Source of the DNA: Kibdelosporangium aridum
GTDB lineage: Bacteria > Actinomycetota > Actinomycetes > Mycobacteriales > Pseudonocardiaceae
DNA: 64,000 nt
Assembly (NCBI RefSeq): GCF_900176515.1
Contig: NZ_FWXV01000003.1
Span: forward strand, 248,001 to 312,000
Reading direction: 5' to 3'
The number at the start of each line of letters is the position of its first letter. Positions within the stretch are counted from its first letter, which is position 1. Positions 16,318 through 27,115 of this stretch are shown here, piece after piece. The notes below the pieces were generated by a model. The model made no database searches and was not told the origin of the DNA. It was given only the letters and a program-made list of their open reading frames with translations. The position numbers and the translations under genes were made by a program.

Positions 16318-16944
16318 ATGCGTATTGTCGCGTCCATTCTCGCTTTCGCAGCCGCCACTGTCGCGTTCGCCGCCTCGCCCGCATCCGCGGCCGAGGAGAT
16401 CCACTGGATGGCCGACGTCAACGGCGACGGCGCACCCGAGCCGGTCGTGCTGTCCGAGCTGCCCAACAACACGCAGAAGCTGACCGTCAAGCTCGGCAGA
16501 ATCGCTTACACCGCCGCCATGCCGTACTACCCGGGCCCCGACGCAGGCCTGATGCCGCCGCGGGTCGTCGACATGAACGACGACAACCGCCAGGAGATCA
16601 TGGTGACCGAGATCGTGGGGGCACACACCGATCACTTCAGCCTGTGGGGCTTCTTCGGCAGCACGCTGAAGCAGGTCAGGACCGCTGACCAGGCACCGCT
16701 CAAGCTGTACGAAGGCGGCGCCGTCGCCACGATCGCCCGATACGGCTGCGAAGGCACAGGCGCCGACCGTCAACTCGTTTCAGTCAGTGCTGGCATTGTC
16801 GACTACGACAACTACATCTACGAAGGCGAGCGGGTCACGTACCGCGTGGACAACAGCGGAATCGCGCACGAAACGTCCCGCGTTTCCGGCACCGGAGGTT
16901 CGAACAGCCCGTTGTTCCAGGCCGACCCGAATGCGTGCAAGTAA
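16318..16944 (+). CDS. Secreted protein with FG-GAP-like region
   Basis: This 208-residue protein begins with a signal peptide (MRIVASILAFAAATVAFAAS, cleavage near ASA-AEE). The mature part has DVNGDGAPEPVVLSE and DMNDDNRQEIMVTE, two Asp-rich loops like calcium-binding FG-GAP/VCBS repeats. AGGGGG lies 12 nt before the ATG. It is followed by a strong hairpin terminator. The gene is probably a single transcription unit. The ligand and role outside the cell are unknown. Confidence 0.82.
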   Translation: MRIVASILAFAAATVAFAASPASAAEEIHWMADVNGDGAPEPVVLSELPNNTQKLTVKLGRIAYTAAMPYYPGPDAGLMPPRVVDMNDDNRQEIMVTEIVGAHTDHFSLWGFFGSTLKQVRTADQAPLKLYEGGAVATIARYGCEGTGADRQLVSVSAGIVDYDNYIYEGERVTYRVDNSGIAHETSRVSGTGGSNSPLFQADPNACK

Positions 16945-16961
16945 GAGCAATTAAAAACACC

Positions 16962-16999
16962 TGAATGGGGATCCCGGTTTCGCACGGGATCCCCATTCA
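16962..16999 (+). terminator. Intrinsic terminator after the secreted-protein gene
   Basis: TGAATGGGGATCCCG (16962-16976) and CGGGATCCCCATTCA (16985-16999) form a perfect 15-bp stem with an 8-nt loop, followed by TTGTGTTT. Confidence 0.85.
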
Positions 17000-17102
17000 T
17001 TGTGTTTCGAGGCGTGACCGACCCGCAGACCTCGAGCGGGCGGCCCAGGTCCCGGCCCAGCCCTGCTCGGGCCGAGTAGCGGAGGTCACCCCGGCACCCG
17101 CT

Positions 17103-17131
17103 TTGCATGGTCATACATGGTCATGCATAAT
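17103..17131 (+). promoter_or_regulatory. argG promoter with overlapping ARG-box-like repeats
   Basis: TTGCAT (17103-17108) and CATAAT (17126-17131) with a 17-nt spacer make a good promoter whose start would fall at about 17138-17139, the argG GTG. The spacer holds repeated CATGGTCAT (17106-17114 and 17117-17125), flanked by TGCATG and CATGCA. This resembles two overlapping degenerate ARG boxes, the binding sites of ArgR. Repressor binding is inferred. Confidence 0.55.
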
Positions 17132-17138
17132 CGTGCTT

Positions 17139-18584
17139 GTGTCCAAGGTGCTCACTTCTCTGCCTGTCGGTGAACGTGTCGGTATCGCCTTCTCCGGCGG
17201 TCTCGACACGTCGGTAGCTGTCGCGTGGATGCGCGAGAAGGGCGCGGTGCCCTGCACCTACACCGCAGACATCGGCCAGTACGACGAGCTCGACATCGAG
17301 TCGGTGCCGGGCCGTGCCAAGTCGTACGGCGCTGAGATCGCCCGGTTGGTCGACTGCCGTGCCGCGCTGGTCGAGGAGGGCCTGGCCGCGCTCTCGTGCG
17401 GGGCGTTCCACATCCGCACAGGCGGCCGCACATACTTCAACACCACGCCGCTCGGCCGCGCCGTCACCGGCACCCTGCTGGTGCGCGCGATGCTCGAGGA
17501 CGACGTGCAGATCTGGGGCGACGGCTCCACCTTCAAGGGCAACGACATCGAGCGGTTCTACCGTTACGGCCTGCTGGCCAACCCGTCGCTGCGGATCTAC
17601 AAGCCGTGGTTGGACGCGGACTTCGTGACCGAACTCGGCGGCCGCAAGGAGATGTCCGAGTGGCTGCTGGCCCGGGACCTGCCGTACCGCGACAGCACCG
17701 AGAAGGCGTACTCCACCGACGCGAACATCTGGGGCGCGACGCACGAGGCCAAGTCGCTGGAGCACCTCGACACCGGGATCGAGATCGTCGAGCCGATCAT
17801 GGGTGTGCGGTTCTGGGACCCGGCCGTCGAGATCGCGCCCGAGGACGTGACGATCGGCTTCGAGCAGGGCAGGCCGGTGTCGATCAACGGCAAGGAGTTC
17901 GCGACCCCGGTCGACCTCGTGCTTGAGGCCAACGCGATCGGCGGACGGCACGGCATGGGCATGTCCGACCAGATCGAGAACCGGATCATCGAGGCGAAGA
18001 GCCGCGGCATCTACGAGGCGCCGGGCATGGCGCTGCTGCACGCGGCGTACGAGCGGCTCGTCAACGCGATCCACAACGAGGACACCCTTGCCAGCTACCA
18101 CAACGAAGGCCGCCGGCTCGGCCGGTTGATGTACGAAGGCCGCTGGCTCGACCCGCAGGCGTTGATGATGCGCGAGTCGCTGCAGCGCTGGGTCGGCATG
18201 GCCGTCACCGGCGAAGTGACGCTGCGGCTGCGGCGCGGCGAGGACTACTCCATTTTGGACACGTCCGGCCCCGCGTTCAGCTACCACCCGGACAAGCTGT
18301 CGATGGAGCGGACCGAAGACGCCGCGTTCGGCCCGGTCGACCGGATCGGCCAGCTGACCATGCGCAACCTCGACATCGCCGACTCGCGTGCCCGGCTCGA
18401 GCAGTACGCCGGTCTCGGCATGGTCGGCAGCCAGCACACGATGCTGATCGCTGCGTCGCCGCAGACGGAGCTGATCGGCGAAATGCCCGAGGGCGGCGCC
18501 GAAGCGATCGCGTCACGCGGCGAGGTCCCGGCCGAGGAAGCCGAATTGCTCGACCACGCGGCGCTGGAAGAGGGCAACGACTGA
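17139..18584 (+). CDS. argG: Argininosuccinate synthase
   Basis: ArgG joins citrulline and aspartate with ATP to make argininosuccinate in arginine synthesis. The 481-residue protein is of the longer, E. coli-like type. The PP-loop motif AFSGGLDTS is at 17-25, and GDGSTFKGNDIERFYRYG is family-typical. The GTG at 17139 gives VSKVLTSLPVGERVGIAFSGG, matching known N-termini. There is no Shine-Dalgarno, and the predicted transcription start coincides with the GTG, so the mRNA is probably leaderless. It stands alone, away from other arg genes, and ends at a hairpin terminator. Confidence 0.97.
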   Translation: MSKVLTSLPVGERVGIAFSGGLDTSVAVAWMREKGAVPCTYTADIGQYDELDIESVPGRAKSYGAEIARLVDCRAALVEEGLAALSCGAFHIRTGGRTYFNTTPLGRAVTGTLLVRAMLEDDVQIWGDGSTFKGNDIERFYRYGLLANPSLRIYKPWLDADFVTELGGRKEMSEWLLARDLPYRDSTEKAYSTDANIWGATHEAKSLEHLDTGIEIVEPIMGVRFWDPAVEIAPEDVTIGFEQGRPVSINGKEFATPVDLVLEANAIGGRHGMGMSDQIENRIIEAKSRGIYEAPGMALLHAAYERLVNAIHNEDTLASYHNEGRRLGRLMYEGRWLDPQALMMRESLQRWVGMAVTGEVTLRLRRGEDYSILDTSGPAFSYHPDKLSMERTEDAAFGPVDRIGQLTMRNLDIADSRARLEQYAGLGMVGSQHTMLIAASPQTELIGEMPEGGAEAIASRGEVPAEEAELLDHAALEEGND

Positions 18585-18597
18585 TCTGCTGCTTGCT

Positions 18598-18630
18598 GCT
18601 ACCCAACGAGTGTCGTACCCGTTGGGTAGC
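18598..18630 (+). terminator. Terminator hairpin after argG
   Basis: GCTACCCAACG (18598-18608) and CGTTGGGTAGC (18620-18630) form an 11-bp perfect stem with an 11-nt loop, 13 bp after the argG stop. The next gene starts 8 bp further on. Confidence 0.75.
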
Positions 18631-18638
18631 TTGCTCGC

Positions 18639-18977
18639 ATGGTCACCGTTGAGGAAATCCGCGAAGTCGCGTTATCGCTGCCGCGGGCGTACGAGGCGAT
18701 TGTGCGGGACCGGATCAAGTTCCGGGTCGGCCAGATCGTGTTCGTCGCGCTGTCCCGCGACGAGACGACGATGGGGTTCGGCTACCCCAAAGACGAACGA
18801 GATGCCCTGATCGAGGCTGAGCCGGAGAAGTTCTTCCCACCCTCGAAGTCCGACGCGCGCTTCAACTGGGTTCAGGTCCGGCTGGACGCCATTGACGCGG
18901 ACGAGATGCGTGAGCTCGTCATCGACGCGTGGCGCATGTGCGTGCCCAAGAAGGTCGCCGCCTCAATCGACACGTGA
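18639..18977 (+). CDS. MmcQ/YjbR family protein
   Basis: The 112-residue protein matches the MmcQ/YjbR family, small alpha/beta proteins with a CyaY-like fold sometimes called DNA-binding. It has EIREVALSLPRAYE, an internal strand set, FGYPKDERDALIEAEPEKFF and LVIDAWRMCVPKK at the C-terminus. No ribosome site is obvious; TAGCTT at 18627-18632 lies 6 nt before the ATG, which would suit a leaderless transcript. Its 3' end overlaps the convergent kinase gene by 15 bp. The molecular role of the family is not established. Confidence 0.85.
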   Translation: MVTVEEIREVALSLPRAYEAIVRDRIKFRVGQIVFVALSRDETTMGFGYPKDERDALIEAEPEKFFPPSKSDARFNWVQVRLDAIDADEMRELVIDAWRMCVPKKVAASIDT

Positions 18978-19474
18978 CGCCCGGAGGATCTCCGTGGCAA
19001 GCGCGGGAATGTCCACCGGGTGTGTGGTGTCGACCTCGATCAGCGGGCCGATTCCCAACGGCGCCACCGGTCGGCCCCACAACTCCGACTCGTCACGCCG
19101 CAGATCCAAATGGCCACTGTGCCTGTGAGCGGCGCGTGCGTGATACCGGGATCGTGCGACCTCGACCGGAACCACGCACCGGATCTCCACCACACGGCCG
19201 GGCAGCGCTTGCACCAGCGGCGTGGTGTAGTCGAACCACGTGCTGTCCAGCACCGCGCCAGGACATCGCTGCGCTACCCGGAGGAGTCCCAGGACCGCGG
19301 CCCGGCCGAGCCGCTGTGACTCCGCCACCGTGCATGGTTGCCCGAGCCCGTCAGCCAAGGCTTCTTTGAGCTCGTCCTTCGCCAGAACGGGTAAGCCAAG
19401 GTGCGGGCCGAGAGCAGCGGCCAGCGTGCTCTTTCCCGACCCAGGCCACCCGCCCACCAGCACGAACAAGTGCG

Positions 19475-19478
<4 letters not shown>
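18963..19478 (-). CDS. P-loop kinase-like ATPase (zeta-toxin/AAA_33-like)
   Basis: The 171-residue protein has a Walker A of GGWPGSGKST (9-18) followed by a short kinase fold: LAKDELKEAL, a DSTWFDY segment like the catalytic aspartate region of small-molecule kinases, and RSRYHARAAHRHSGH as a lid with basic residues. Such AAA_33 proteins phosphorylate small substrates. The start, GTG 19478, overlaps the uvrB stop as GTGA, so translation is coupled to uvrB and the gene probably shares its damage-inducible promoter. No antitoxin is present. Substrate is unknown. Confidence 0.82.
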
Positions 19479-21646
<2,168 letters not shown>

Positions 21647-21653
21647 GACGAAG

Positions 21654-21675
21654 ACTCTATGCCCACCCACCGACA
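21654..21675 (-). promoter_or_regulatory. PafBC/RecA-NDp-type DNA-damage promoter of uvrB
   Basis: On the minus strand TGTCGGTG (21675-21668), 8 nt, then TAGAGT (21659-21654) fit the actinobacterial RecA-NDp consensus TTGTCRGTG-N8-TAnnnT, except for the first T. The -10 element ends 7 nt before the uvrB GTG, which predicts a leaderless mRNA. The same arrangement precedes polA at 63708-63729. Confidence 0.85.
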
Positions 21676-21731
21676 GTTTTGCATCGGCGCAGGTCGGGGT
21701 GGAGAAAGCGACTGGTGTGACGGCTGGGACG

Positions 21732-22283
21732 ATGTCGGGCGTGTACAGCCCGGTGCCCGAACTCAACGAACTGGCCGAACTGCAGAAGCAGGTCGGTGCC
21801 GAGTACCTGTCGCGCTGTTTCGAACCGCTGCCGGAGTACGACGACAAGATGTCATTCGAGGCGGTCGACCTCACCGACCCGGACTTCCTGAGCCGGGTGG
21901 TCGTTTTCGCCATGGCCAACGGTTCGGGATCGCACTACGGGTTCTGGCGCGTCGACGACCGCGAAGACCTGGCCACCCTGCCCGTAGTCGCGTTCGGCGA
22001 CGAAGGCGGCGACCACGTCGTCGCGCGGAATCTTCCGGAGTTGTTCCAGCTGCTGACGTCCGACGTGGACCCGATCATCGGCCACGACGAGGTGTCATAC
22101 GAGCGCTACGAAGACGCCGAGCCCAGCGGCGGCCACGAAGTCTTCGTCGACTGGGTCCGTACCCGGTTCGGCCTGGAACCGACAACGGATCCAGGCGCCA
22201 TCGTGGCCGCGGCGCAGCGCGAGTACGGCGCTCATTTCCACGCATGGATCAGGCCGTTCATGGAACGGCTCGGTTACTGCTAG
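21732..22283 (+). CDS. SUKH/SMI1-KNR4-like protein
   Basis: The 183-residue protein has HYGFWRVDDREDLATLPVVAFGDEGGDHVVARNLPELFQLL in its middle, a strand pattern like SMI1/KNR4 (SUKH) domains, which often act as immunity proteins. The ATG at 21732 is preferred over upstream ATGs because it lies downstream of the uvrB promoter. It has no signal peptide. Its TAG overlaps the convergent DUF5685 stop in a CTAG palindrome. No toxin gene is adjacent, so an immunity role is only suggested by the fold. Confidence 0.65.
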   Translation: MSGVYSPVPELNELAELQKQVGAEYLSRCFEPLPEYDDKMSFEAVDLTDPDFLSRVVVFAMANGSGSHYGFWRVDDREDLATLPVVAFGDEGGDHVVARNLPELFQLLTSDVDPIIGHDEVSYERYEDAEPSGGHEVFVDWVRTRFGLEPTTDPGAIVAAAQREYGAHFHAWIRPFMERLGYC

Positions 22284-23245
22284 CAGCAGTCACAGCAGTC
22301 ACAGTGGCTGCAACAACCTTTGCCGCCGCGAGCCACGTGTGCGGCGTCGGACACGCCCATGTCGACGGCGTCACCGCCGTACCCCACCGCCTCGTCCTTC
22401 TTTTTCTTCTTCCGCCGCTTGCCGGAGGCATGCGCGAACGCCCGGTTGACGGCCCGCTCGACCTCGTCGACCAGCAGCATCCGGGCGAGACGGTCATCGA
22501 CGAACTCGGCCTCGTCCAAGGCGAGCCGCATCCCCAGCAACGCGTCGCCGCAGTGCCTACGAGCCTCAGCGGCCGATGTTCCTGTGGCGGACAGCGGGTT
22601 CCAGGCATCCGTGGCCTGGTCCTCGACGGCGTCGATGATGTGGGCGATCCGCCCGAACAACCGCCCGACTTCCGACAAGGCGGCCGCGTTCGCAGGCCGC
22701 CCGCTCACCACGGCCGTATGCGCGAACGCCGCAGCCGCAGCGGTTTCAGCTGGTTCAGTCACGTCCAGCAATGTATGAGCCGACGACTCGACGGCGGTCT
22801 GCCGCGAGACGGCGTCGACCAGAACAGCCGTGTCGAACCCGACAGAAGAACCCGACGACGCGCCCTGCACAGCCCACCGAGCAGCCACCCGACGCGCCAC
22901 AACGGGCACACGACCGGCCAGACCATCGCCATCAGCGACGTGATCGGAGACCTTGGCCGACGCCAGCACCAACGAGACCGCAGCGGCCAACTTGGCACCG
23001 TCCCCTTGGGCCACGGAAGCAGACCGCATCGCCCGCAACGGACACGGTCCTGCGGTGCGCCGAGCCGAGACATGCGACTGTGCCTCAACCAAGACAGAGA
23101 TCACCAGGCCGTCGTAGTTGGTGACGGTCCTCGCCAGCTGACCGTGCTCGTCCCGCAACGCCAGGCACAGTCCACAAAGGTGGGCGAGCCACGAGGCGTG
23201 CAGCGACAAAAGCCTGTGACGGCACGGTCTGATGATTCCGAACAT
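22280..23245 (-). CDS. DUF5685 family protein with short cysteine-rich tail (copy 1)
   Basis: The 321-residue protein belongs to DUF5685, recognised by the start MFGIIRPCRHRL followed by HLCGLCLALRDEHGQ and TNYDGLVISVLVEAQ. It looks all-helical. It ends with a run of basic residues (KRRKKKKK), then a tail GCCSHCDCCDCC with seven cysteines in twelve residues, a likely metal site. It is closely related along its length to the protein at 25089-26225. The family has no known function. It lies convergent to the SUKH-like gene and tandem with a GlxA-type regulator. Confidence 0.8.
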   Translation of the reverse strand: MFGIIRPCRHRLLSLHASWLAHLCGLCLALRDEHGQLARTVTNYDGLVISVLVEAQSHVSARRTAGPCPLRAMRSASVAQGDGAKLAAAVSLVLASAKVSDHVADGDGLAGRVPVVARRVAARWAVQGASSGSSVGFDTAVLVDAVSRQTAVESSAHTLLDVTEPAETAAAAAFAHTAVVSGRPANAAALSEVGRLFGRIAHIIDAVEDQATDAWNPLSATGTSAAEARRHCGDALLGMRLALDEAEFVDDRLARMLLVDEVERAVNRAFAHASGKRRKKKKKDEAVGYGGDAVDMGVSDAAHVARGGKGCCSHCDCCDCC

Positions 23246-23274
23246 TTTCCGGATCCCCCCAATCGAGCCGGATC

Positions 23275-24216
23275 CTAACGGGTGAAAGCCCGGCGATGAG
23301 CGCTTGGCGACGTGCCACGCCGACGGGCGAAGTGATGCCGAAGCGTGTCCGGATGCGCGAAGCCCGATGTGCGGGCGACGACATCCACAGTCAGTTCAGT
23401 CGTTTCCAGCAACAACTCGGCGCGCTGCAACCGTTGCTCCAGCAGCCACCGATGTGGTGTGACGCCGGTGATCGCCTTGAAGTGCCTGGCGAAGCTGCGC
23501 CCGGACATCCCTGCCCGGCGCGCCAGCACGGCCACGGTCAACGGCTCGGCCAAGTGCTCCGCCGCCCAGTCCAGGACGGTCGAGAACCCCGAAGGACTGG
23601 CGGGCACAGGCATTTCGACGTACTGCGCCTGTCCTCCCTCGCGATGAGCGGGCACAACCATACGGCGAGCCAACGCATTCGCGACCTCTGCGCCGTGCAC
23701 GGTCCGGACGAGGTGCATGCACGCGTCGATCCCGGCGGCAGCGCCAGCGCTGGTCAGGATCGGCCCGTCGCTCACGTAGAGCACGTCCTCAACCACGTCG
23801 ACCGAAGGAAAACCTTTGCGCAGCAAGGAAGTGAACTGCCAGTGGGTGGTCGCCCGGCGACCGTCGAGCACGCCGGCCCCGGCCAACGCGAAAGTCCCGC
23901 TGCAGATCGACAGCAGGGTCGCCCCGGCTTCGTGAGCGGCACGGATCGCGGCGCCGATCGCCGGGTCCAGTGGTGCGCCGAGGTCCGGCCACGCCGGGAT
24001 GGCGACCAGGTCGGCCGACACCACCCGGTCCAAGCCGGAGGGGACCTCGACGGCGAAGCCCGAGGTGGTCGGCACGAGCCCGGGACGCGGGCCGCAGACG
24101 GCGAAGTCGTAACACGGCAGGCCGTCGTCCGACCGGTCCAGGCCGAACACCTGACAGAGAATGCCCAGCTCAAACCCGGCGATCCGGTCACCGACCACCG
24201 CTACGACAGACTTCAT
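23275..24216 (-). CDS. GlxA-family AraC-type regulator with DJ-1/PfpI domain
   Basis: The 313-residue protein joins an N-terminal DJ-1/PfpI-like domain (residues 1-180, with LLSICSGTFALAGAG at the nucleophile-elbow position) to a C-terminal AraC/XylS DNA-binding domain (about 215-313, two helix-turn-helix units, GMSGRSFARHFKAITGVTPHRWL). GlxA-type proteins are transcription regulators, usually activators of nearby genes. It is divergent from the beta-propeller gene at 24289, with an inverted repeat between them. It ends 29 bp before the start of DUF5685 copy 1, on the same strand. Its ligand is unknown. Confidence 0.88.
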   Translation of the reverse strand: MKSVVAVVGDRIAGFELGILCQVFGLDRSDDGLPCYDFAVCGPRPGLVPTTSGFAVEVPSGLDRVVSADLVAIPAWPDLGAPLDPAIGAAIRAAHEAGATLLSICSGTFALAGAGVLDGRRATTHWQFTSLLRKGFPSVDVVEDVLYVSDGPILTSAGAAAGIDACMHLVRTVHGAEVANALARRMVVPAHREGGQAQYVEMPVPASPSGFSTVLDWAAEHLAEPLTVAVLARRAGMSGRSFARHFKAITGVTPHRWLLEQRLQRAELLLETTELTVDVVARTSGFAHPDTLRHHFARRRGTSPSAHRRAFTR

Positions 24217-24251
24217 TGGCAGGATCTTCCGATATCTGGTCTTTCCTGCCA
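24217..24251. promoter_or_regulatory. Inverted repeat in the divergent GlxA regulator/propeller promoter region
   Basis: TGGCAGGA (24217-24224) and TCCTGCCA (24244-24251) are perfect inverted repeats 19 bp apart, and TGGCAG recurs at 24281-24286. The position between divergent genes suits an operator for the adjacent regulator, which is inferred. Confidence 0.5.
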
Positions 24252-24288
24252 GTGTCGCGCAAAGGCCGCGCGAAGCACAGTGGCAGTT

Positions 24289-25092
24289 ATGAAGTTTCCA
24301 GGCGAAGGACCGTATGAAGTCGTTGCCGAACCGCCTGACGTGGGCGGACAGCGTTGGGCAGGCGCACCGTGCGCCCTGCAGGTCGGCGACACGACCTATC
24401 TCTCGTATCGCACACGGGGTGACGGCGACCGCGTCGTCATCGCCAGGTCCGACGACGGCGTGAAGTTCGAGACGATCACGGAACTGACGGCCAAGGCGCT
24501 GAACGTGCCCATGGTCGAGAAGTCACCGCTGGTGAAGACCGAAAACGGCTGGCGGATCTACGTTTCCTGCTCGGAACGCGGCACCAAGGCGTGGTGGATC
24601 GGCCTGATCGAAGCACCGGCGCTCGAGGACCTCGCCGACGCACCACTGAAGAAGCTGGACTTCGACGCGCCCGCGGTCAAGGACCCGGTGATCAGGCCGC
24701 TCGGAAGTGGTTGGCAGGCATGGGTCTGCGTGCACCCGTTGGACATCGAAGGCGCGGAAGACCGGATGTCCACCTCCTACGCCACCTCCGACGACGGCAT
24801 CACCTGGCGTTCACACGGGACCGTCCTCAGTGGACGTAGAGGCCATTGGGACGCACGCGGAGCAAGGCTGTCGACGATCCTGCCGGACGGTCGCGCGGCC
24901 TACGACGGACGCGCGACCGCGGCGGAGAACTGGTTCGAGCGCACCGGAATCGCCGTTGCGACAAGCGATGGATTCCAGGCCACCGGAGAACCGGTTGCCG
25001 ATGTCCGCTATCTGGAGATCGCACAAGGCCGCTGGTACTACGAAGCTCGCCGCCCGGACGGCTATCACGAGCTACGAACCGAGCCGTCCTAA
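24289..25092 (+). CDS. Beta-propeller glycosidase-like protein
   Basis: The 267-residue cytoplasmic-looking protein has repeated four-strand blades with BNR-like motifs: VVIARSDDGVKFE, TSYATSDDGITWRSH, and matching Asp-rich loops. This is the pattern of five-bladed GH43/GH32/GH68 or sialidase-like propellers. Candidate catalytic acids (KSPLVK, FDAPAVKDPVIRP) are visible, but the family cannot be fixed. It has no signal peptide. It is divergent from the GlxA-type regulator, which may control it. Its stop overlaps DUF5685 copy 2 by 4 bp. Confidence 0.7.
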   Translation: MKFPGEGPYEVVAEPPDVGGQRWAGAPCALQVGDTTYLSYRTRGDGDRVVIARSDDGVKFETITELTAKALNVPMVEKSPLVKTENGWRIYVSCSERGTKAWWIGLIEAPALEDLADAPLKKLDFDAPAVKDPVIRPLGSGWQAWVCVHPLDIEGAEDRMSTSYATSDDGITWRSHGTVLSGRRGHWDARGARLSTILPDGRAAYDGRATAAENWFERTGIAVATSDGFQATGEPVADVRYLEIAQGRWYYEARRPDGYHELRTEPS

Positions 25093-26225
25093 CAAGAACA
25101 GTCACATCCACAGCCGTCGCCACAGCTGCAGCAGTCACAGCAATCACAACAGTCGCAATCGCAGCGGTGGCACCAGCCTTCACGCGGCTCACCGGTCCAT
25201 GGGTCGTGGTACGGGTCGGCGCAGCAGTACTGGCAGGTGCAGAACATGACCATCGCCAAGCCGCATGCGGCACCCCAGCTGCGGTCCGGCTGTTCCCAGC
25301 CCTTCTTCTGCCACTCGTGATGCTTGTCCTCGCGCTTGTCCTTGCGTTTCGTCTTCTGATCCAAGGACGGCCCGTGCACGTCGCGGAACGCACGCTTGAT
25401 GGCGTGGTCGAGCTCATGGGCCAGCAGGGCGTGGACGAGCTTGTCGTCGACGAACTCCGCCTCGCGCAAGGCAAGCCGCACGCCGAGCACCGCGTCGTCA
25501 CAGATCCGGCGGGCCTCCTCCAGCGAGGTCCCAGTGACCAGCAACGGGTTCCACGTTCCGGTCGCGCGGTCTTCGTCTAGGTCCTCCACGGCGTCGACGA
25601 GGTGCGCGACCCGGCCGAAGAGCCGTCCGGCTTCCGACAGGACATCCACGTTCCGCGGACGGCCGCTCAGCACAGCCGTGTGCGCGAAGGCCGCGGCGGT
25701 CGCGGTCTCGGTGGGTTCGGTCGCCAGGAGCAACGAGTCCCCACGCCGGATCGAGTTCTCGACAAGGGGCTGCTCGGCGACGGCATCGAGCAGGACGGCC
25801 GTGTCGAACCCGATCTGCTCACCGGTCCACGCGCCCTGCGCCGCCCACCGGCCGGCGACCTTTCGAGCCGCCAGCGAAACGCCACGGCGGCCGAACAGCC
25901 CGTCCCGGTCGGCCACGTGGTCGTTGATCTTCGCCGAGGCGAGCACCAACGACACCGAAGCCGCCAGCCGGGCACCGTCACCCTGTGCGACGGAAGCGGT
26001 CCGCATCGCTCGAAGCGGGCACGGTCCGGCCGTCCGCCGCGTCTCGCCGTGGGACTGCGCCTCGACAAGTGCGGAGATCACCAGGCCGTCGTAATTGGTG
26101 ACGGTTCTCGCCAATTGCCCGTGATCGTCCCGTAATGCCAGGCAGAGCCCGCAAAGGTGAGCCAGCCACGAAGTGCGCAGCCGTGGTGAAAGTCTGTGAC
26201 GGCAAGGCCGGATGATGCCGAACAT
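25089..26225 (-). CDS. DUF5685 family protein with long cysteine-rich tail (copy 2)
   Basis: The 378-residue protein is a paralogue of the one at 22280-23245, sharing MFGIIRPCRHRLSPRLRTSW and HLCGLCLALRDDHGQLARTV. Its C-terminus is extended: FCTCQYCCADPYHDPW, then a block of CDCDCCDCCDCC type ending GCGCDCSC, about 20 cysteines in the last 55 residues. This could bind a metal or an iron-sulfur cluster, or form disulfides. There is no signal peptide. Function of the family is unknown; the two copies flank a regulator and a propeller protein, which suggests one locus. Confidence 0.82.
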   Translation of the reverse strand: MFGIIRPCRHRLSPRLRTSWLAHLCGLCLALRDDHGQLARTVTNYDGLVISALVEAQSHGETRRTAGPCPLRAMRTASVAQGDGARLAASVSLVLASAKINDHVADRDGLFGRRGVSLAARKVAGRWAAQGAWTGEQIGFDTAVLLDAVAEQPLVENSIRRGDSLLLATEPTETATAAAFAHTAVLSGRPRNVDVLSEAGRLFGRVAHLVDAVEDLDEDRATGTWNPLLVTGTSLEEARRICDDAVLGVRLALREAEFVDDKLVHALLAHELDHAIKRAFRDVHGPSLDQKTKRKDKREDKHHEWQKKGWEQPDRSWGAACGLAMVMFCTCQYCCADPYHDPWTGEPREGWCHRCDCDCCDCCDCCSCGDGCGCDCSC

Positions 26226-26341
26226 GAATGCCTCCCCCAGATCACGAAGGACGGCATACTAACCGTTATCACCCGATCGGACGCACAATCCCCCCGCTGC
26301 GGAGGGTGCACTGATCCAGTCGGCGTAGGCACCATGACCAG

Positions 26342-26944
26342 GTGAGCTCCGACTACGCGTTGCCCGTTGCCCGCCCAAGGGTCAGCCTCGACGTCGCACC
26401 GCACGTACACCCGCCAAAGGTGGAGTTGTTCGACGTCAAAGCCATGGAGAACATCGACCCCAAGGGTTTCCGGCGCACTGTCGACGAATACCGCATGGAA
26501 AAGTTCGGCCTGTTCATGGCGCGCAAGATGGACGGCCACCCGGAGCTGGCCTATATCGAATCGTGGCTGCTGCCCGAACTCGGCCTGCGGGTCAGCCATT
26601 GGCACACCCACCCCGGTGCCCGGCAGCGCGAGGACATCTACATCGACCTCGTCGAGGTCGACACCGACTTCGCCGCCCGTGACGCTGCGCCAGGACCGGT
26701 CTGGCGGATGGTCGACATCTATCTGGACATCCACGTGTACACCGGCGAGCGCCTCGAGGTCGTGGACACCGACGAGTTGCTGGCCGCGCTGGACGCCCGG
26801 CTGATCGACGCCGGGACCGCCCAGCGGACCCTGGAGCGGACGTACCGGACCGTCGAAGGCATCACCCGGCACGGCTATGACACGTGCGCGTGGCTGGAGT
26901 CCCTCGGCATCGATCTGACGTGGCGAGACCAGCGCAAACCCTGA
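26342..26944 (+). CDS. DUF402 family protein (FomD-like phosphatase fold)
   Basis: The 200-residue protein is a DUF402 member, a family including FomD and staphylococcal nucleoside di/triphosphatases. It contains the conserved metal-site strands: REDIYIDLVEVD, WRMVDIYLDIHVYTGE and VVDTDELLAALD, with the expected aspartates. GTG 26342 is the start, with no clear Shine-Dalgarno. It probably hydrolyses a phosphorylated small molecule with a divalent metal. The following gene at 27116 is a diverged relative. Confidence 0.82.
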   Translation: MSSDYALPVARPRVSLDVAPHVHPPKVELFDVKAMENIDPKGFRRTVDEYRMEKFGLFMARKMDGHPELAYIESWLLPELGLRVSHWHTHPGARQREDIYIDLVEVDTDFAARDAAPGPVWRMVDIYLDIHVYTGERLEVVDTDELLAALDARLIDAGTAQRTLERTYRTVEGITRHGYDTCAWLESLGIDLTWRDQRKP

Positions 26945-27115
26945 TTTCAACCAGCGTGGCGAAAGCCTTACTCGCGGGTAATTGATCTTGTCAACCGCCG
27001 TTCAGGGTAACCGCGAACCGCTCACAGATCGATATACGCTCGAACACAAGCCGTGATGTAACGAATGAAACCCGGGTGATCACGCACCGCGCCGTTCCGA
27101 CTACTCTTCGGCCGC

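Noticed and set aside
21732..22283. SUKH-like protein as part of a toxin-immunity pair
   Set aside because: No polymorphic toxin or secretion gene is nearby; only the fold similarity supports it.
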